NCBI GenBank assembly: GCA_030620095.1
Contig: JAUTXW010000873.1
Coordinates: forward strand, 241,501-305,500
Source: Kuschelorhynchus macadamiae
Taxonomy: Eukaryota > Arthropoda > Insecta > Coleoptera > Curculionidae
DNA length: 64,000 bases
Reading direction: 5' to 3'
Shown here: piece by piece, positions 10,972 to 23,153 of the stretch
Numbering within the stretch: the stretch's first letter is position 1
How the letters are laid out: the number at the start of each line of letters is the position of its first letter
The notes under the pieces: generated by a model
The model's input: only the letters and a program-made list of their open reading frames with translations
What the model was told of the DNA's origin: nothing
Database searches by the model: none
Made by a program: the position numbers and the translations under genes

Positions 10972-11049
10972 CACTAAACCATTTACAGTTTTACATTCAC
11001 ATTAAAATTTAAACAAAAATTAGTTACTTAGCTACAATGTGTCAAAAAG

Positions 11050-12077
11050 TCAATGTGGTAATAAATGTTGAAAGTGGTGTCCGTTTACCTCCATGCAATA
11101 ATAAATATTTTGCTCAAATCTATTCCTAACATTTTCACACATTTCTGGAGTTATTTGTCTGCATTCCGTCGTGATCCGCTCCCGAAGATCTTGGATGGAG
11201 TCTGGCTTCGTACTAAAAACCTTACTTTTTATATGTCCCCAAAGAAAGTAATCTAAAGGACTAGTCCGGAGACCTTTAAATCCACTGATTTGGGAAATGG
11301 GTGTCCAAAAACTGTCGTACTGGAGCTACATAGTGCGGTGGTGCACCATCTTGTTGGAAATGAAGAAAATTTTCATTATAATTAACCTCATTTTCTATTA
11401 TTTCGGTTATTCGTGGCTCTATTGTATTTTCCAACATGTCCAAGTACAACTCCCCCGTCAAGTTTCCAGGAATAAAGAAAGGTCCTACAATATGATTTCC
11501 GAAAATGCCGGCCCAGACATTAATTTTTTGTGGGTATTGCGAATGTACCTCTCGAAACAAATGTGGATTCGAGTCGCTCCAATATCGACAATTATGTCTA
11601 TTTACAGCACCATGTAAATAGAAGGTACATTCATCCGAAAAACAAATGTTAAATAACAAATTTGGGTTATTGTTCAAACGTTGTGTCATTAATTCGCAAA
11701 ACTCCAACCTTCTATCATAATCGTCTTCATTAAGCTCATGGACAAGTTTAGTTTTGTACGGGTGAAATTTATAGGATTTCAAAATTCTTTGCACTGTTGA
11801 GCGTGTAAATCCTGAAGAAGTATACTTTGGGTGTTGTCAAGAGCCACGTGTCCCAAAACTGCTATTTCTCTGGCTTCATTTCTACTTGGACGATTTTCCT
11901 GATTCCGGCGAATATTAGATACAGATCCAGTTGCTTCAAATTTTCTTATTAATTTAGCCACATACTTATGGTTAATATTTTTGTCTGGATGTAACGCATT
12001 AAACAATAGCTTTGCAATGCTTCGTTTTGATAATACAGTTTCGTTATTTCGACCCTTTCTTGAATTGAATAAATCAT
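11050..12077 (-). pseudogene. Transposase of transposon B (IS630/Tc1/mariner superfamily)
   Basis: The likely start is ATG at 12077 (MIYSIQERVEITKLYY), the usual N-terminus of this insect transposase type. A frameshift follows within ~20 codons. The HTH region HKYVAKLIRKFEATGSVSN reads in the next frame. After another break, the catalytic core (11794-11276) shows the first Asp in ICFSDECTF, the structural VWAGIFGNHIVGPFF, and the second Asp in HFQQDGAPPHYV. Just after NQWI a small deletion and frame change remove the SPDL segment. The expected third-Asp block survives as SPLDYFLWGHIKSK, followed by a C-terminal tail to TGA at 11050. It is related to, but clearly distinct from, the transposase of element A. 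Inactive. Confidence 0.85.
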
Positions 12078-12495
12078 TGCAAAATATTATAATAGAACTA
12101 GGCAACTTAACGATTTCAAATCAAAGATAAAGTTGTTCTATGATTTACGATGACATTGACGGATGCTAAATTTCTTGCTGGTATCGGTGATTATTATTTT
12201 TTTCCTATTATCAGTACTAAATTAAATGAGGCGAATTTTATAAAAAAAATTAAAAAAACTTCAAAATGGTTGAAGATAGGTATAAACTCTATTATACAAA
12301 AGTTACTAAAAACTTCCTGGAGAATCCAAAAATAGAAAAAAAATTGGGGGTTTCCATTTAAAAATGTCAAGTGTAATATCATACATGAAAAGACGTCCCC
12401 CTAAAAATCAAAATTGACGTGTCCAAGCGTTTTTCCCAAAATATACCAGGAAAGTCATAAATAAGGGTGGGACCTTTTCGTTGGGCCACCCTGTA

Positions 12496-15400
12496 TATTT
12501 ATCACATGAGTCTATTGTTCTTGAATATAAATATACTAGGTTTGCTACTTTTGTATTTAAATATGTAGGAAACTCAAATATATATAGCAAACCTAACATG
12601 ATTTTTCTCATGAAAAACCCTGTATGTTATACTTTTATCAAATGATTTTTTCTTGCTGAATATAAATATACTAAGGAGGATAGACGTATCAATATACCTT
12701 TAACCTCAAAGATTCTCGAAAATTTGAAAAAAATCCTGCTTTAAATGGCAATGTATTTCAATTTATTCCAAATTCAAAATATTGATAGAAATAAATATAA
12801 GTTGAGCTTGCTAAAATTTTGAGATATGCTGTATACATAAATACTAATTTAAATCAGTTTACCATTACAATATTCATTATATATTTTTTCCATTAACTAT
12901 AAACGGCAGCAAATAAAATAAAAAAAGTTTTTGAAAAATAATCCTCGATAAATGTAATTATGTCCTTTCAGAAACTTATTGGCTTTTGTAAAAAGCTTAA
13001 ATCGTTTAGGCTTCAGATGTCGTTAAAATTTGATCCCACTCATTTTTAACATGATTCAGAATATCGTAAACATAAAGGTTTTCTGAAAATTTCAAACAAT
13101 CATTTTAATTTTTTCCACAGTTACCGTGTTTCAAACATCACTCAGGATAATTAAAAACTGGTGTGAAGTTGGCAGCCAAAAGTTAGCATGCAACACACCG
13201 AATATAGCCGAGCGATAGGTATTTTTACGAGATGGCTCCATTCGGCCCAATGTTCATTGGGCCCAAATCTCACCGAGATATTGTCCTAGAGCAGCCCAAT
13301 AGATCGGGTGGAGAGGGGAAATGTTATATTGCCAATATTTACATTAAAATGAATTGATGATGCGGTTGTTTAAAATTAACTAATATATTCAATACAAAAT
13401 TAAATATACATATATTTTTGTGAGATTGTTTAATTTATCTGAAGCAAATACAACATGCATACCTCCTAGCTATTTAGTTATTTTTATTTTGGTAATTTTT
13501 AATAGTATTTTCGCCTGTTAAAAATATAGGTATGTACCTATTAGTTTTGTATTTTAAGTGATTTCAGTACGTACCTATAAGACCTAATTAAATATCATAA
13601 ATATTACACTAAAATAATACCTATATATTTTATGAATTGAATGAATTTAATATGAACATGAATAAAATTAATTTAATCTGAAACATATACCAATGCTGGC
13701 AAAAGTAACTAAAAATATTCTTCACCCGAGCATTAAATTAGAAAAATAAAATGTTGTTTCCAATAATCATTGATATATCTTTTCAAATACAAAAATAAAG
13801 AAATTTTCTTTCTTGGGATACCTATAAATGTTTATTTAGAACGATTTATTTGTAAACCATCAAAGAATACCGGAGAAAGCGTGGTACGTAACGCATTTAT
13901 GTCTCAAGAAATAAGAAAATATTAATTTCTGTGTAATTTTGCATACAGTTGTAGGTAATGTTATGTGGTATATTTTGTTTTTTTTTTAAATAGGCCTGAT
14001 ATGCGATATGATTTTCCAATTTTGCCACCATTAAGCAGTTTCAAATTAAATTCATAGTTAAAAAAAGAAATAAAAACTATAGTAACAAAAGGTGTAAAAA
14101 CTGAGGTTTGTTACGTTTTCAACTGAATTTTGTAATTAAGCGAGAGCTTCGATGACGCACCATTTAAAATTCCAGTATAGAATAAAATCAGAAACTAAAT
14201 CAGTGAGTGTTTAATAAATAAAGTGCACTTATGGTGTGATACTTTCCTTGCTACTTTACAGTGCTGCCAGATTAGAAGTTTTTTGGTCTGTCAGGAGAAA
14301 TTTTAGGAGTACATGACAGGATATTCAAATGGAATAATAATTTAAAACCTGAAGAAAATGTTTAGCATGTTTGAGTAAATTGAAAAAGTCTTTTTTTTTA
14401 CTTTTTCTATGCTTGAATACTTAACCGTTGTTGCAGTTGAGCAAACGAGTAAACTTGTTTTGGTATAAATATGATCAATAGCTTAATGCTAGAATATCAA
14501 TCGTTACATGTACGTGGAACCGGGAACGGATGTTAGGAGGGAACGACGGATAAAAGGAGGAAATCGAGCTCCATCTAGGAGGAAAGTACCCAAGTAATTT
14601 GGCAGCACTGCTACTCTATTAGTTTGGGGGGTGAGGAACCCCATAAAGCCTACATCGCAAATGAAATTAGGGTAAGCAGGAGGCAGCATAGTCCGATTTT
14701 TTATACATTCACCATTTTGCGCTAATAACTTAACACCACATCAGTCGACAACGTATAGAGTTTATGATGCTGTTTCAATGTCTAAATATACATAAATATT
14801 GACAAAAAGAATGCGATAGCTTGCATTAAGTAAGCTCTTTCTAGTTTTAAAGCAAACAAGAATTAATTCTTATATTTATAAAAATAGTAGGTACATATTA
14901 AAAAATGAAAAAACTTTTTAAATAAAAGGAACCTAAAAAGTAAAAATAAAATATAAGAAAAACAGTTTTTCAGTATTAAATGCTTGTTTATAGCGACATA
15001 TGGTTATAATGACTATCTTTTAAAAAAATGCCCTTCTCCCTCGAAGATTAAATATGACCACCCTTGTGAGTACAGATAATATGTAAATTTGTGAAAATAA
15101 ATTTTTGGTCACATATTTATAGTTTATTACACAAAAGAAGATTGTGGCATCAGCTATAATGCTGCATTGTCCCATATAGTATGAAGTATATTGTGCCTTC
15201 TCGATTTCACTGGCACCCCACACTTTTATTCGTCTAATAAATTAATATGACTCATTATTTATTGTCAAATTTATATATCTGTACTAAAATGTCATATTCT
15301 ACTTTTTAGTTCTGTATTTTGTAATCACTTGCCCTCATTTTGAATGTTATCTAAATTTCAGAATTTGTACTGTTAAAGATTCCTATATCTGGGAGTAATT

Positions 15401-16242
15401 AACAGTAATTTTCAGTAAAGATTGATAGCAATTGTATTAAAATAATATTAATATATCAAAGCCAGTTAGGATCGACTAAATTATCAGTAGTCAAAAAATA
15501 CTAAAGATTTTACTTAGTGTTTAACCAATTTTAATAATAATTTGGCAGTTCAGTTGTATTATTTTGGAAAGGAAAGAATGGGAAAAGAAATGTGGCCACT
15601 GACAAGACATAAAATGGTTTTTATTTTAACACTTAAATCAGATGTATTGCAGATATTGATCTTTCCTCATATTTCGCCAACCCTACTATTAGTTTAATTT
15701 TAAGAGATAAAAGAAAATGTTAAATAATATAAAAGTTGTAGGGTTTATTACGTAGATCTAATATTTTTTTAATGGAACACCCTATATATATTTTATTTAC
15801 AAAATGTTGGTACTTTTTCTTGCTGATTATAAATATATCATGTTTGATACCTTTGCCTTTAAAGACAACCTTAAAATTTGACAAAAACTCTGCCATTTGA
15901 GAGGTGTTCCATTTTAAAAAAATGTATGTTGGGTCTGCCTCACGTTTTTAAGATATATTGTATAAATAAATAATGTCCTATAAACTACGTAATAAATCTT
16001 ACTACTTTTGTATTTAACATTTTTTTCTATATCTTAAAATGATACCAATAGTAGGCGTAGCAAATGACAAAACTCTAGACTATGTAGAGTGTTATAAGCT
16101 TTTTATATTTTACATGAATAGTTCTGTTCATGTAAAAATGTTTGTGGTTTTTTGAATAAAGGACGTATTCTGATATTAAAAGCTGTTAAATTGTACATTC
16201 CTTTATAATAATGTTCCGGATTGGCCGGTAGACAAAACGTAG
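12496..16242. other. Gene-free AT-rich region
   Basis: About 3.7 kb without a supportable gene. I see several 'ATATAAATATACTA' and 'TTTTTCTTGCTGAATATAAATATA' repeats (12515-12670, 15810-15840). A GGCCC-rich palindromic motif lies near 13227-13265, with relatives at 39.0 and 62.1-62.3 kb. A 14510-14690 stretch is GC-richer than its surroundings and has no homology I recognise. The sentence-like block TACATTCACCATTTTG near 14703 recurs near 29040. All look like remnants of non-coding repeats. Confidence 0.5.
15766..15920. repeat. Short element with inverted ends
   Basis: TTTTTTTAATGGAACACCCTA on the left is mirrored by GAGGTGTTCCATTTTAAAAA on the right, which gives a ~155-bp unit with ~18-bp inverted ends. 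It resembles the GGAACACCCT-type ends of Tc1/mariner-like elements in this window; probably a tiny MITE. Confidence 0.45.
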
Positions 16243-16432
16243 TTTCTGAATGCGCTCCTTTTATTCAAAACACAGGTTACAGGTATCACAGGTAAATACT
16301 GGTTATACCTAACAATCGTAACTAAGGTAACCTAAAACTGTCACTGTCTACTTGTTTACGCTTTGAAATCTCAAACTATATGAAACAAAATGTGTTCGGG
16401 GTCCTTTTCGATTCTTATGTCAGCCCAATAGC

Positions 16433-18900
16433 TATTACATCTCTTCATTCCTCGGGAAAACAATCAAATTGTAAGGATAGGGGAAAAAGTCATGGGAGGG
16501 GGGTAGTTTAAATTCTAGGTAAAAGACAGTCTTTAGGGAGCTTGTATTTGTTACGTGGTTGGGGAAGTCATGAGTTTTGGTAATGAGGTCATTGTTAGCA
16601 AGTTCGGCCCTTATGAAATAATTTGAATTAAGTTTGTTAATGAAGTCGCCCAAGCTTTCAAGGTTTGTATCCCTGTGGAGAATTGAGTTTCTGATAAATC
16701 TGTCTGCGTTTAGAATGATCCTGATTATTTTATTTTGGAGCGATTGAAGTCTTTTTGACTGGTTTTTATGATGAGCACTCCACTTAGCAGTAGGGATTCT
16801 ACTATTTTTTCTGAAAATAATATCTTGAGTTTTTGAGGGATTAAGTTCCAACTTCCAGTGATTCATCCAGACTTGAATGGCACCAATGTGCCTTTGAATC
16901 CTGGATGATAATATGTTTAAGCTTTTATTTGTAGACATTAGAGCGGTATCATCTGCAGAAAGATAGAGATTGGTGTAATTGTTGGTCGGAATGTCAGAGG
17001 TAAACACGTTAAATAATAGGGGAGAGAGGAGAGAACCTTGTGGGACTCCCGCCCTTATTAGCCTAGGAGTGGAGGTGAAGCCATCTATATGTACCACAAA
17101 TGTTCTGTTGAGTAAAAAAGAGTGAACTCCTTTAACTAAATAGTTTGATATACCCGCTCTAATGAGTTTTAGCACAAGGCCTGAGTGCCATGTTTTGTCA
17201 AAGGCTTTTTATGTCAAAGCAAATGGCGCCAGACCTTTTTTTCCTGTTAATTGTTTGATTAATTGTGCTAATCGAGTTTCTAAAGCCGAACTGAAAGTCT
17301 GGAAGAAGGCCTTTGTTTGCGACTTCTTCCTAAAGTTTAATTAAAATAATTTTTTCCGTGATTTTACCTAATACAGGGAGGAGACTAATTGGCCTATAGC
17401 TTTCACCTTTTTTCCTAATAACTATTATTTTTGCTTGTTTCCACAAGAGTCGAAAATAGCCTAATTTAAGAATAGCATTAATAATTAAAGTTAAAGTGCT
17501 TAAAAAGGTTCAGTGGGGATTTTTTAATGCCATATTTGTAATGATGTCTAGGCCTGGGGCTTTCTTAATATTTAGATTTTTAATAACAAATTGAACCAAA
17601 GCAAGAGGAATTGAGGGTGCAATGCCAACCGGAGTTCTTTCGTAGATTCTGATCGTGTGAACTAAGTTATTTTCGTAAGCTAAATTGATTGGCTGACTTA
17701 CACTAAACTGATCATACAGGGCGTCTGTAAAATATTCTACCTTGTCTTCAGGGTTAGAGATTATTGAGTTGTTGAGAGTATTCCTGATATGGGGCATGGG
17801 GAGTTTAGGCCCTTTGGTGAGATTTTTCGAGAGTTTAAAGTAGTGAGTACCTTGATCATTAAGGGCGGAGAGTTTATCTTCCCACTGCTGATTATATAAG
17901 TCTTTAAGTAGAACCTTAATTTCTTTAGTGGCTTTGTTAGCAAGGCTTTTGAAATGAGGGTCTCCAGTTCTGTAGGCCAGATTTTTGAGTCTGTTTTTTT
18001 CTTTTATTTTTTCCCTGATGTCCGAGGGAATCGAGCCGTATTTGGTAATTTTTATTGATTTAAAGATTGTAGAAGAATTTATGGCAGAAATAATATTTGA
18101 GGTTAGATTGATAACAGCCATATCCAGTTCAGCAGGGGTAGAAATATTTTCTGTGAAAGGCATATTTTTATTTTTCCCTGGTATAGGTTCCAATTGTTCA
18201 ATTTTTTAATATATGAGTCATTATGGGAAGTGATTATGTCGCCATAATCGATGATAACAGGGGAATGATCAGAGGAAAGTTTATGGATAACCGCTGGTTG
18301 GGTTATAGCTTGGGTGTTTTTAGTTAGAAAGAAATCTAGAAGCTCTGGTCTACCTTGTTGACTGATATGAGTGGGTTCAGATGGGGTTAGAATATTATAT
18401 CTGCAGACGTCCTGCGAGTTGATCAGTGTCAATCCGCGAGTATTTGTCATGTGACACCCCCAATCCCTGTGTTTGGCATTGAGATCTCCTTCTATTAAAA
18501 TAGCCTCGTTTTGATTAAAAATATTAACTAGATTGTTAGTATTAAAGTTTTTAAGGGAGAAGGCCCGCAGTAGACAGACCCAATCGCAATAAAGCTATCT
18601 TTTAGGGCGATTTTGGCATAAGTGCCTTCAATACAGTTATCAGGGTTGGGGATTTCGTATGAAATTAGAGTTTTTTTAACCAACAGTAAGGTACCGCCTC
18701 TTTGGGCCCCCTCTCTGTCCGTTCGGTAAATTCGGGAATGAAAATCTCTGCTTGTTTTTAAACCAGGTTTCCTGGATTAGAAAAACATCAATTTGAAATT
18801 TTTCTGTAAAGTGAATAATTTCCAATTTTTTATCTTTTATTGCATTTATATTACACGAGGCTATTCTAATAGAAGAGGGGCGCAATTTGTTGTAATTCAT
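16433..18900 (-). pseudogene. Jockey-type LINE ORF2: endonuclease and reverse transcriptase
   Basis: The start ATG at 18900 overlaps the ORF1 stop (ATGA, 18900-18897), an arrangement that allows coupled translation. The apurinic-like endonuclease shows SCNINAIKDKK and LIQETWF at its start, then GDLNAKHRDWG near 18480 and SDHSPVI near 18265, with frame breaks between 18680 and 18540. The linker reads from 18193 to 17510. The RT follows with the LLPVLGKITEKII block, KAFDKTWHSGL (palm Asp), AGVPQGSLLSPLLFN, and YLSADDTAL in place of the usual YADD motif. After NSRIPTAK about 230 bp are missing compared with the copy at 28.2-28.4 kb. The C-terminal KRLQSLQNKIIR region ends at about 16435. Inactive, but only moderately decayed. 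Confidence 0.85.
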
Positions 18901-20023
18901 TTGCTGATATATGTTAAGTTAGGTGACATCTGAGGTAGAATTTCCTGGAATTTTGTTTGTAAAGTAGTCATAAATTGGTTCATAAATATTTGTAATTGAT
19001 CATTCATATTAGCGAAGAATTGGATCAGTTGAGGCAGTGCGCTAACGTCATTAGTGTTGGGATTAACTGTCTTTTTAATACTTATTAAGTTATCTTTCGC
19101 CCATAGGAATGTGGAGGGTGAGATTCTAGGGGGTTGTTTTGAGTTTTTAGGATGTTTGACACAGCCTTGAAAATTTGCGGGGTGGTCACCCCCGCAGTTT
19201 GCACATGTGTATTTTATATTTTTGTCGAGTTGATAGAGATAGGTAAAATTATTTTCGGCGCATTTTAAACATTTGGGTTCGGCGGAGCACTTTGCTTGTG
19301 AGTGACCATAAAGTTGGCATCTATGACATTGGGTAGCATTCGATTTATTTCTTTGTGATTCTACCTATCATCAAGCACGTACAAATCAAAAATATTTTTC
19401 TCGGTTTTAGGCAATAATGGCATTGGCCTGCCATCTTTGTGGTACCACCTTATTACCCTGGTGGGGTCAAATTTAAGATTTTTTAAGTCATCGGTTATTT
19501 TCTCAACTGACCATTCTTCTAATACACCCCTCAAGACCACGGAGCATTTTTTCGCTTTCGAAATTGTACGAATGGAATGGGATCTTTTGATCCTCAAAAA
19601 ACTTAGTAATTTTCCTGTAATCTGAAGGATTTGGAGGATTAAATCTAATTCCTTCTGATAAATTTGTGGGGTTACCAAAATTAATATTATTTAATTTAAA
19701 ATAAGCAACACTATTACTATGTTTAGTCTTATCTCTTAAAATAATCGGAGGGATCTTGGGCGACCTCGTCTGAGAGAAGGGAGGAGGGTTAGTTTGAGAG
19801 GTTTGAGATTGGGTACTGCCGGAGTCGTTGTTAGAATTATTAACGTTAGTAGTCTTAAAAGTACTGGGTAATTGAGGATACTCATTGGGATCGTCAGTAT
19901 TTAGAGTGTTGGGGTTATTTGAGTTCTTAGTAGGTGGGTTTTGAGCGGGGGACTGAGAAAGGTTTTGTTTCTTTTTTTTTTATTACTAACCTCTTGAAAA
20001 TTAGAGTCAAAGTCGTCAGACAT
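18897..20023 (-). pseudogene. Jockey-type LINE ORF1: gag-like zinc-knuckle protein
   Basis: Starts at ATG 20023 (MSDDFDSNFQEVSNK); the open frame extends upstream without an earlier ATG. A homopolymer A run near 19980 causes one frame shift. The acidic, Asn/Ser-rich N-terminus is followed by a globular part with KCSVVLRGVLEEWSVEKI and VIRWYHKDGRPMPLL. A stop near 19361 separates this from the knuckle region at 19345-19150: C-x2-C-x4-H-x4-C (CHRCQLYGHSQAKC), then CLKC and CANCGGDHPANFQGC. The product would be an RNA-binding nucleocapsid-like protein. It ends at TGA 18897-18899, overlapping the ORF2 start. Confidence 0.8.
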
Positions 20024-20113
20024 GTGTTCGTCCGAAATATCACTGTAGGCGTTATGATTGGAGGATTGGGAAGAAGAAATACAATTTGATAAAAATGTGG
20101 CCTCGCGGCGCGC

Positions 20114-20185
20114 TTATATAGCCCTTAGAGAAGGATGGAATGATCTAGAAAATTCTAGAATAACATAGAAAAGAACATTCGCGAA
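20114..20185 (-). promoter_or_regulatory. Heat-shock-element-like trimers and TATA box (downstream repeat)
   Basis: On the minus strand, TATATAA lies at 20120-20114. Upstream of it are two sequences with the GAAnnTTCnnGAA pattern of heat-shock factor sites: GAAAATTCTAGAA at 20148-20160 and GAACATTCGCGAA at 20173-20185 (plus-strand text). Both are exact trimers of alternating NGAAN units. Position and order (HSE, HSE, TATA, then a GCGCGCCGCG block) look like a stress-inducible promoter in the U3 of an LTR. HSF binding itself is inference. Confidence 0.6.
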
Positions 20186-20221
20186 CCATTTTTGACACTA
20201 TTAAAGTCGTTACATGGATTA

Positions 20222-22420
20222 AAGGCCTTCCCATGACTTCTGCAACTTCGGCGAGCGTCCCTTAGTTCTTTTTGGATTGTATAACCAAACTTTTTCATCG
20301 ACTGTAAATCCAGTGTGATTGGCTCGTAGATCATAACGTGACTTCATTCTACCGCTTTCTATCTGTAATTTATGGCGGACCTCTTCATGGATTTCTAATA
20401 GTTATCTTATTGTCAAGAGGTCGACTGGAAGCTGTAAATCAGATCCAAATATTACACTGGCAGGTGGTTTTCCAGTGGATTCATGAACTGCAGAGCGATA
20501 GGCCAGTAAAAATGGTTGAATACATTTATCCCGTCACTTTGTTGTTTATTAACTCGGGTTTTCAGGTAGTTCTCCAAAGTTCTATTAAATCTTTGAAACA
20601 TTCCATCTGACTGTGGATGAAGAGGTGTTTTTTCTTGTCTTATGAATTCCTAATTGGCTGCACAGGCTTTTGAATACATCGGATTCAAAGTTTCTGCCTT
20701 GGTCGGAGTGTATTTCTCTTAGAATTCCATATCGGCAAATCTATTCTTGAAATAGTACGTCAGCAACAGTGATGGCTTCTTGATTGGGTATTGAGTAGAC
20801 TTCTGGCCATTTGCTGAAGTAATCCATCGCTACTAATAAAAAGCGATTCCCGGACTTACTAACTGGAAAGGGTCCTGCTACATCTATGGCAATTCTTTGG
20901 AAGAGTGCTCCCACATTGTACAGCTTCATTTTGCCACGAGTACGAGTTTGGGGTCCTTCACTGGCGGCGCAGTCCCCGCAAGTCCGGCACCAATCTTTGA
21001 CATCTGTACGATTTCCCAACCAATAAAACGTTTCTCGAACTTTTTCAAGAGTCTTCGTAACACCAAAATGTCCTCCGCCGACACCGTTGTATACGGCTTG
21101 TAAAACTTCAGGAATTCTCTTTGAGGGCAAAATAGTTTGATATTTGTTATTTTTGCCGTCAGAGCTTTCCCAGATTCTTTTTAACAGGCCGTCTTTTATC
21201 ACCAAAGTCCCATAAAGCCCAGTATCCTTTAAATTTCTGGGATTTGGCCAATTTTCAATGGCTTCAGTCTTTCCTGGATCGGTTTTTACTCCATGCTCGG
21301 TAATAACATGTCCTAGATATTTCACTTCCTTTCGAAAAAACTGGCACTTCTTGGAACTGAATTTTAAGGCAGCCATTCTCAGTTTCTGGAAAACAGCTTC
21401 AATATTCTTCAAATGACCTTTAAATGTTTTGCCAAGAATAATGATGTCATCTAAATATACTAGGCATGTTTCCCATGTCATTCCATGTAATGTCAGTTCC
21501 ATTAAATGTTCAAAAGTCGCTGGAGCGTTGCATAATCCAAAAGGCATAACCTTAAATTGCCACAGTCCAGTTCCAGTAGAAAACGCTGTCTTTTCTTTAT
21601 CTGCTGGATTAAGCTTAACTTGCCAATAACCACTTTTCAGGTCCAAGGTCGAGAACCATTATTTGATCCTGTTAAAGTGTCCAAGGTATCATCAATTCTT
21701 GGTAAGGGAAGGCTATTTTTCTTTGTGACGTCATTGAGCCTGCGGAAGTCGACGCAGAATCTGGTGAAACCATCTTTCTTCTTAACCAGGACTACTGGTG
21801 ACGACCAGGGACTTTGCGATGGCTCTGTAATGTCTTGTTTTTTCATATCCTCAAGCATACGATCAACTTCATGCCGCTTTGCCAAAGGTATTCGTCTAGG
21901 AGGTTGTTTTATCGGTGCTGCATCACTAGTATTAATTCGATGTTGAATTATGCTATGGTTTTTCCCAAGTCGCTGTCAGTCAAAGAGAAGACATCTTGAT
22001 TTCTCCTCAGAAGTTCTTCCAATTTGGACAACTGAACTTTATTCAGTAAATGTGATGATTTCACCAGGTCTTGAAGTACCTTAGGTAAAGTCCTGAAGGT
22101 GGCAAATTTGTGCAGGTAAATATTGTATTAGCAGGTTGACAGGTTCCGATCTTGTCACGCTTTTTGACTTGCTGAGGATATTCTTTAATGTTCATCATTT
22201 TGACAAATATTGTATTTCTTCTACATCGACTCAAGGTTTTTGCTGGTAAAAGTCCCTTTGCATGACACAGCGGACAGTCTTGAATTGGCTCGAACAAAAT
22301 AACTTCTTCTAAGTCAGCAAGCACTGCTTTCACTACGCATTCCGACCTCGCGAGTAAAGTAGCATCTTCTAGCAAAATAACCTCTCGGATAGTGGAATTG
22401 TTTCTTCGTGGCAGGTTCAT
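20222..22420 (-). pseudogene. Gypsy pol remnant: RT and integrase
   Basis: The RT begins near 21885 with DMKKQDITEPSQSPWSSPVV and RFCVDFRRLNDVT. A break follows, then MDLKSGYWQVKL, AFSTGTGLWQF, MPFGLCNAPATFEHLM and the catalytic YLDDIIILG. After ENWPNPRNLKD the sequence jumps straight to integrase-type sequence: the RNase H domain is deleted. The H2C2 zinc finger (GGHFGVTKTLEKVR...WCRTCGDC) and the first integrase Asp (IAIDVAGPFP, DYFSKWPE) follow. TPLHPQSDGMFQRFN near 20620, in another frame, holds the catalytic Glu region's counterpart, and the C-terminal VWLYNPKRTKGRSPKLQ ends abruptly at about 20222. A linker piece reads at 22420-22061. Truncated, deleted, frame-broken, inactive. Confidence 0.88.
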
Positions 22421-22429
22421 AACTATTTC

Positions 22430-22747
22430 TTAATTTTTCGTACGGAGGACTCGTTGAGGTATATCAAGGACAAATTTATGTTCGTTCATAACATCAAGAC
22501 CAAGTATGTCATCCATTATATTTGCGACGAAAACAGCGTGTATAAAGCTAGTGTTCCCCAGGGTTACTTCAGCTTCATGGATGCTTTTCAAAGGTATAAT
22601 TTCGCCGTTGGCGGTTTCCAAGACATATTTTTTGTATGGATTTTCTGTCTTGCAAAGATCTATGTCTTGCCTTACGATGGTGTGGGCTAAGCCGGTATCC
22701 AGTACCATTTCACAGTCCCGACCGCATCTCTTCCCCGGTACTACCAA
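22430..22747 (-). pseudogene. Gypsy aspartic protease remnant
   Basis: A 105-codon open frame with the retropepsin active site MVLDTGLAHTIVR (DTG), a flap-like ETANGEIIPLKS segment, and the hydrophobic ILGLDVM motif near the C-terminus that completes the half-dimer. This is the expected position between gag knuckles and RT. The frame is open over the domain, but its neighbours are interrupted. Confidence 0.8.
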
Positions 22748-22787
22748 GCTAGAGCCATTATTCTGCAGCCGGGATACTTTAATTTTT

Positions 22788-22919
22788 ATTTATGATGATG
22801 ATGGGGCTTGGAGCACCTAGCCAGCTTTCGCCCCTTAAAACTGGCTAATGGGGGTTTTTCCTGAATATCTTCAGGAATCCCATTGCTGGTACAGCGGCTT
22901 TGCACATGTCCCTCTTTAC
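22788..22919 (-). pseudogene. Gypsy gag C-terminus, second half of split zinc knuckle
   Basis: KEGHVQSRC is the second half of a CCHC knuckle, followed by a basic tail (KGRKLARC). The first half, RCWKCG, is 3.9 kb away at 26827-26850. The intervening DNA is the plus-strand LINE. Joining the flanks at 22919 and 26827 would place the knuckle halves next to each other, which shows the insertion point. Confidence 0.85.
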
Positions 22920-23153
22920 GCAACATGGCGCCGCCCGAGTATGTTGCACAAGTAACTAGTGAATTAAATAAACTAACTAAAGATAAGTTATTATACATAT
23001 ATTATTTTACATAAAAAAGTGCCCGAATGATGTGTAGTAGGTGAAGTAGTGCGAAATTTTTTACAATCCTGTGATATAAAAAACTCGGAGGATGTATTCC
23101 ATGATACCATTACTGACCGACAACCCTGCGATAATCTGCATTGTATTAACATT

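Larger units (their letters stand above)
10484..12493 (-). mobile_element. Tc1/mariner-like transposon B with foldback left arm
   Basis: Starts CAGGGTGGCCCAACGAAAAG and ends with the inverse, flanked by TA at 10482-10483 and 12494-12495. The transposase is on the minus strand (12077-11050). As in transposon A, the left end is a long inverted duplicate: 10484-10971 matches 11897-12493, covering the TIR, leader and about the first 60-65 codons of the transposase. The left arm has a ~35-bp insertion near 10602-10638 and lacks ~150 bp of leader, so the duplication is not recent. Confidence 0.88.
16243..20214 (-). repeat. Downstream (3') LTR-like repeat, LINE-expanded
   Basis: In minus orientation: TGTAACGACT start at 20214, promoter block 20185-20114, LINE ORF1 and ORF2, then ~200 bp (16443-16243) that match 27910-27707. 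The matching outer parts flank the LINE, which is why I interpret this as an LTR interrupted by a LINE. At ~4.0 kb it is far longer than its partner (~1.1 kb), because the partner's LINE is internally deleted. Confidence 0.6.
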
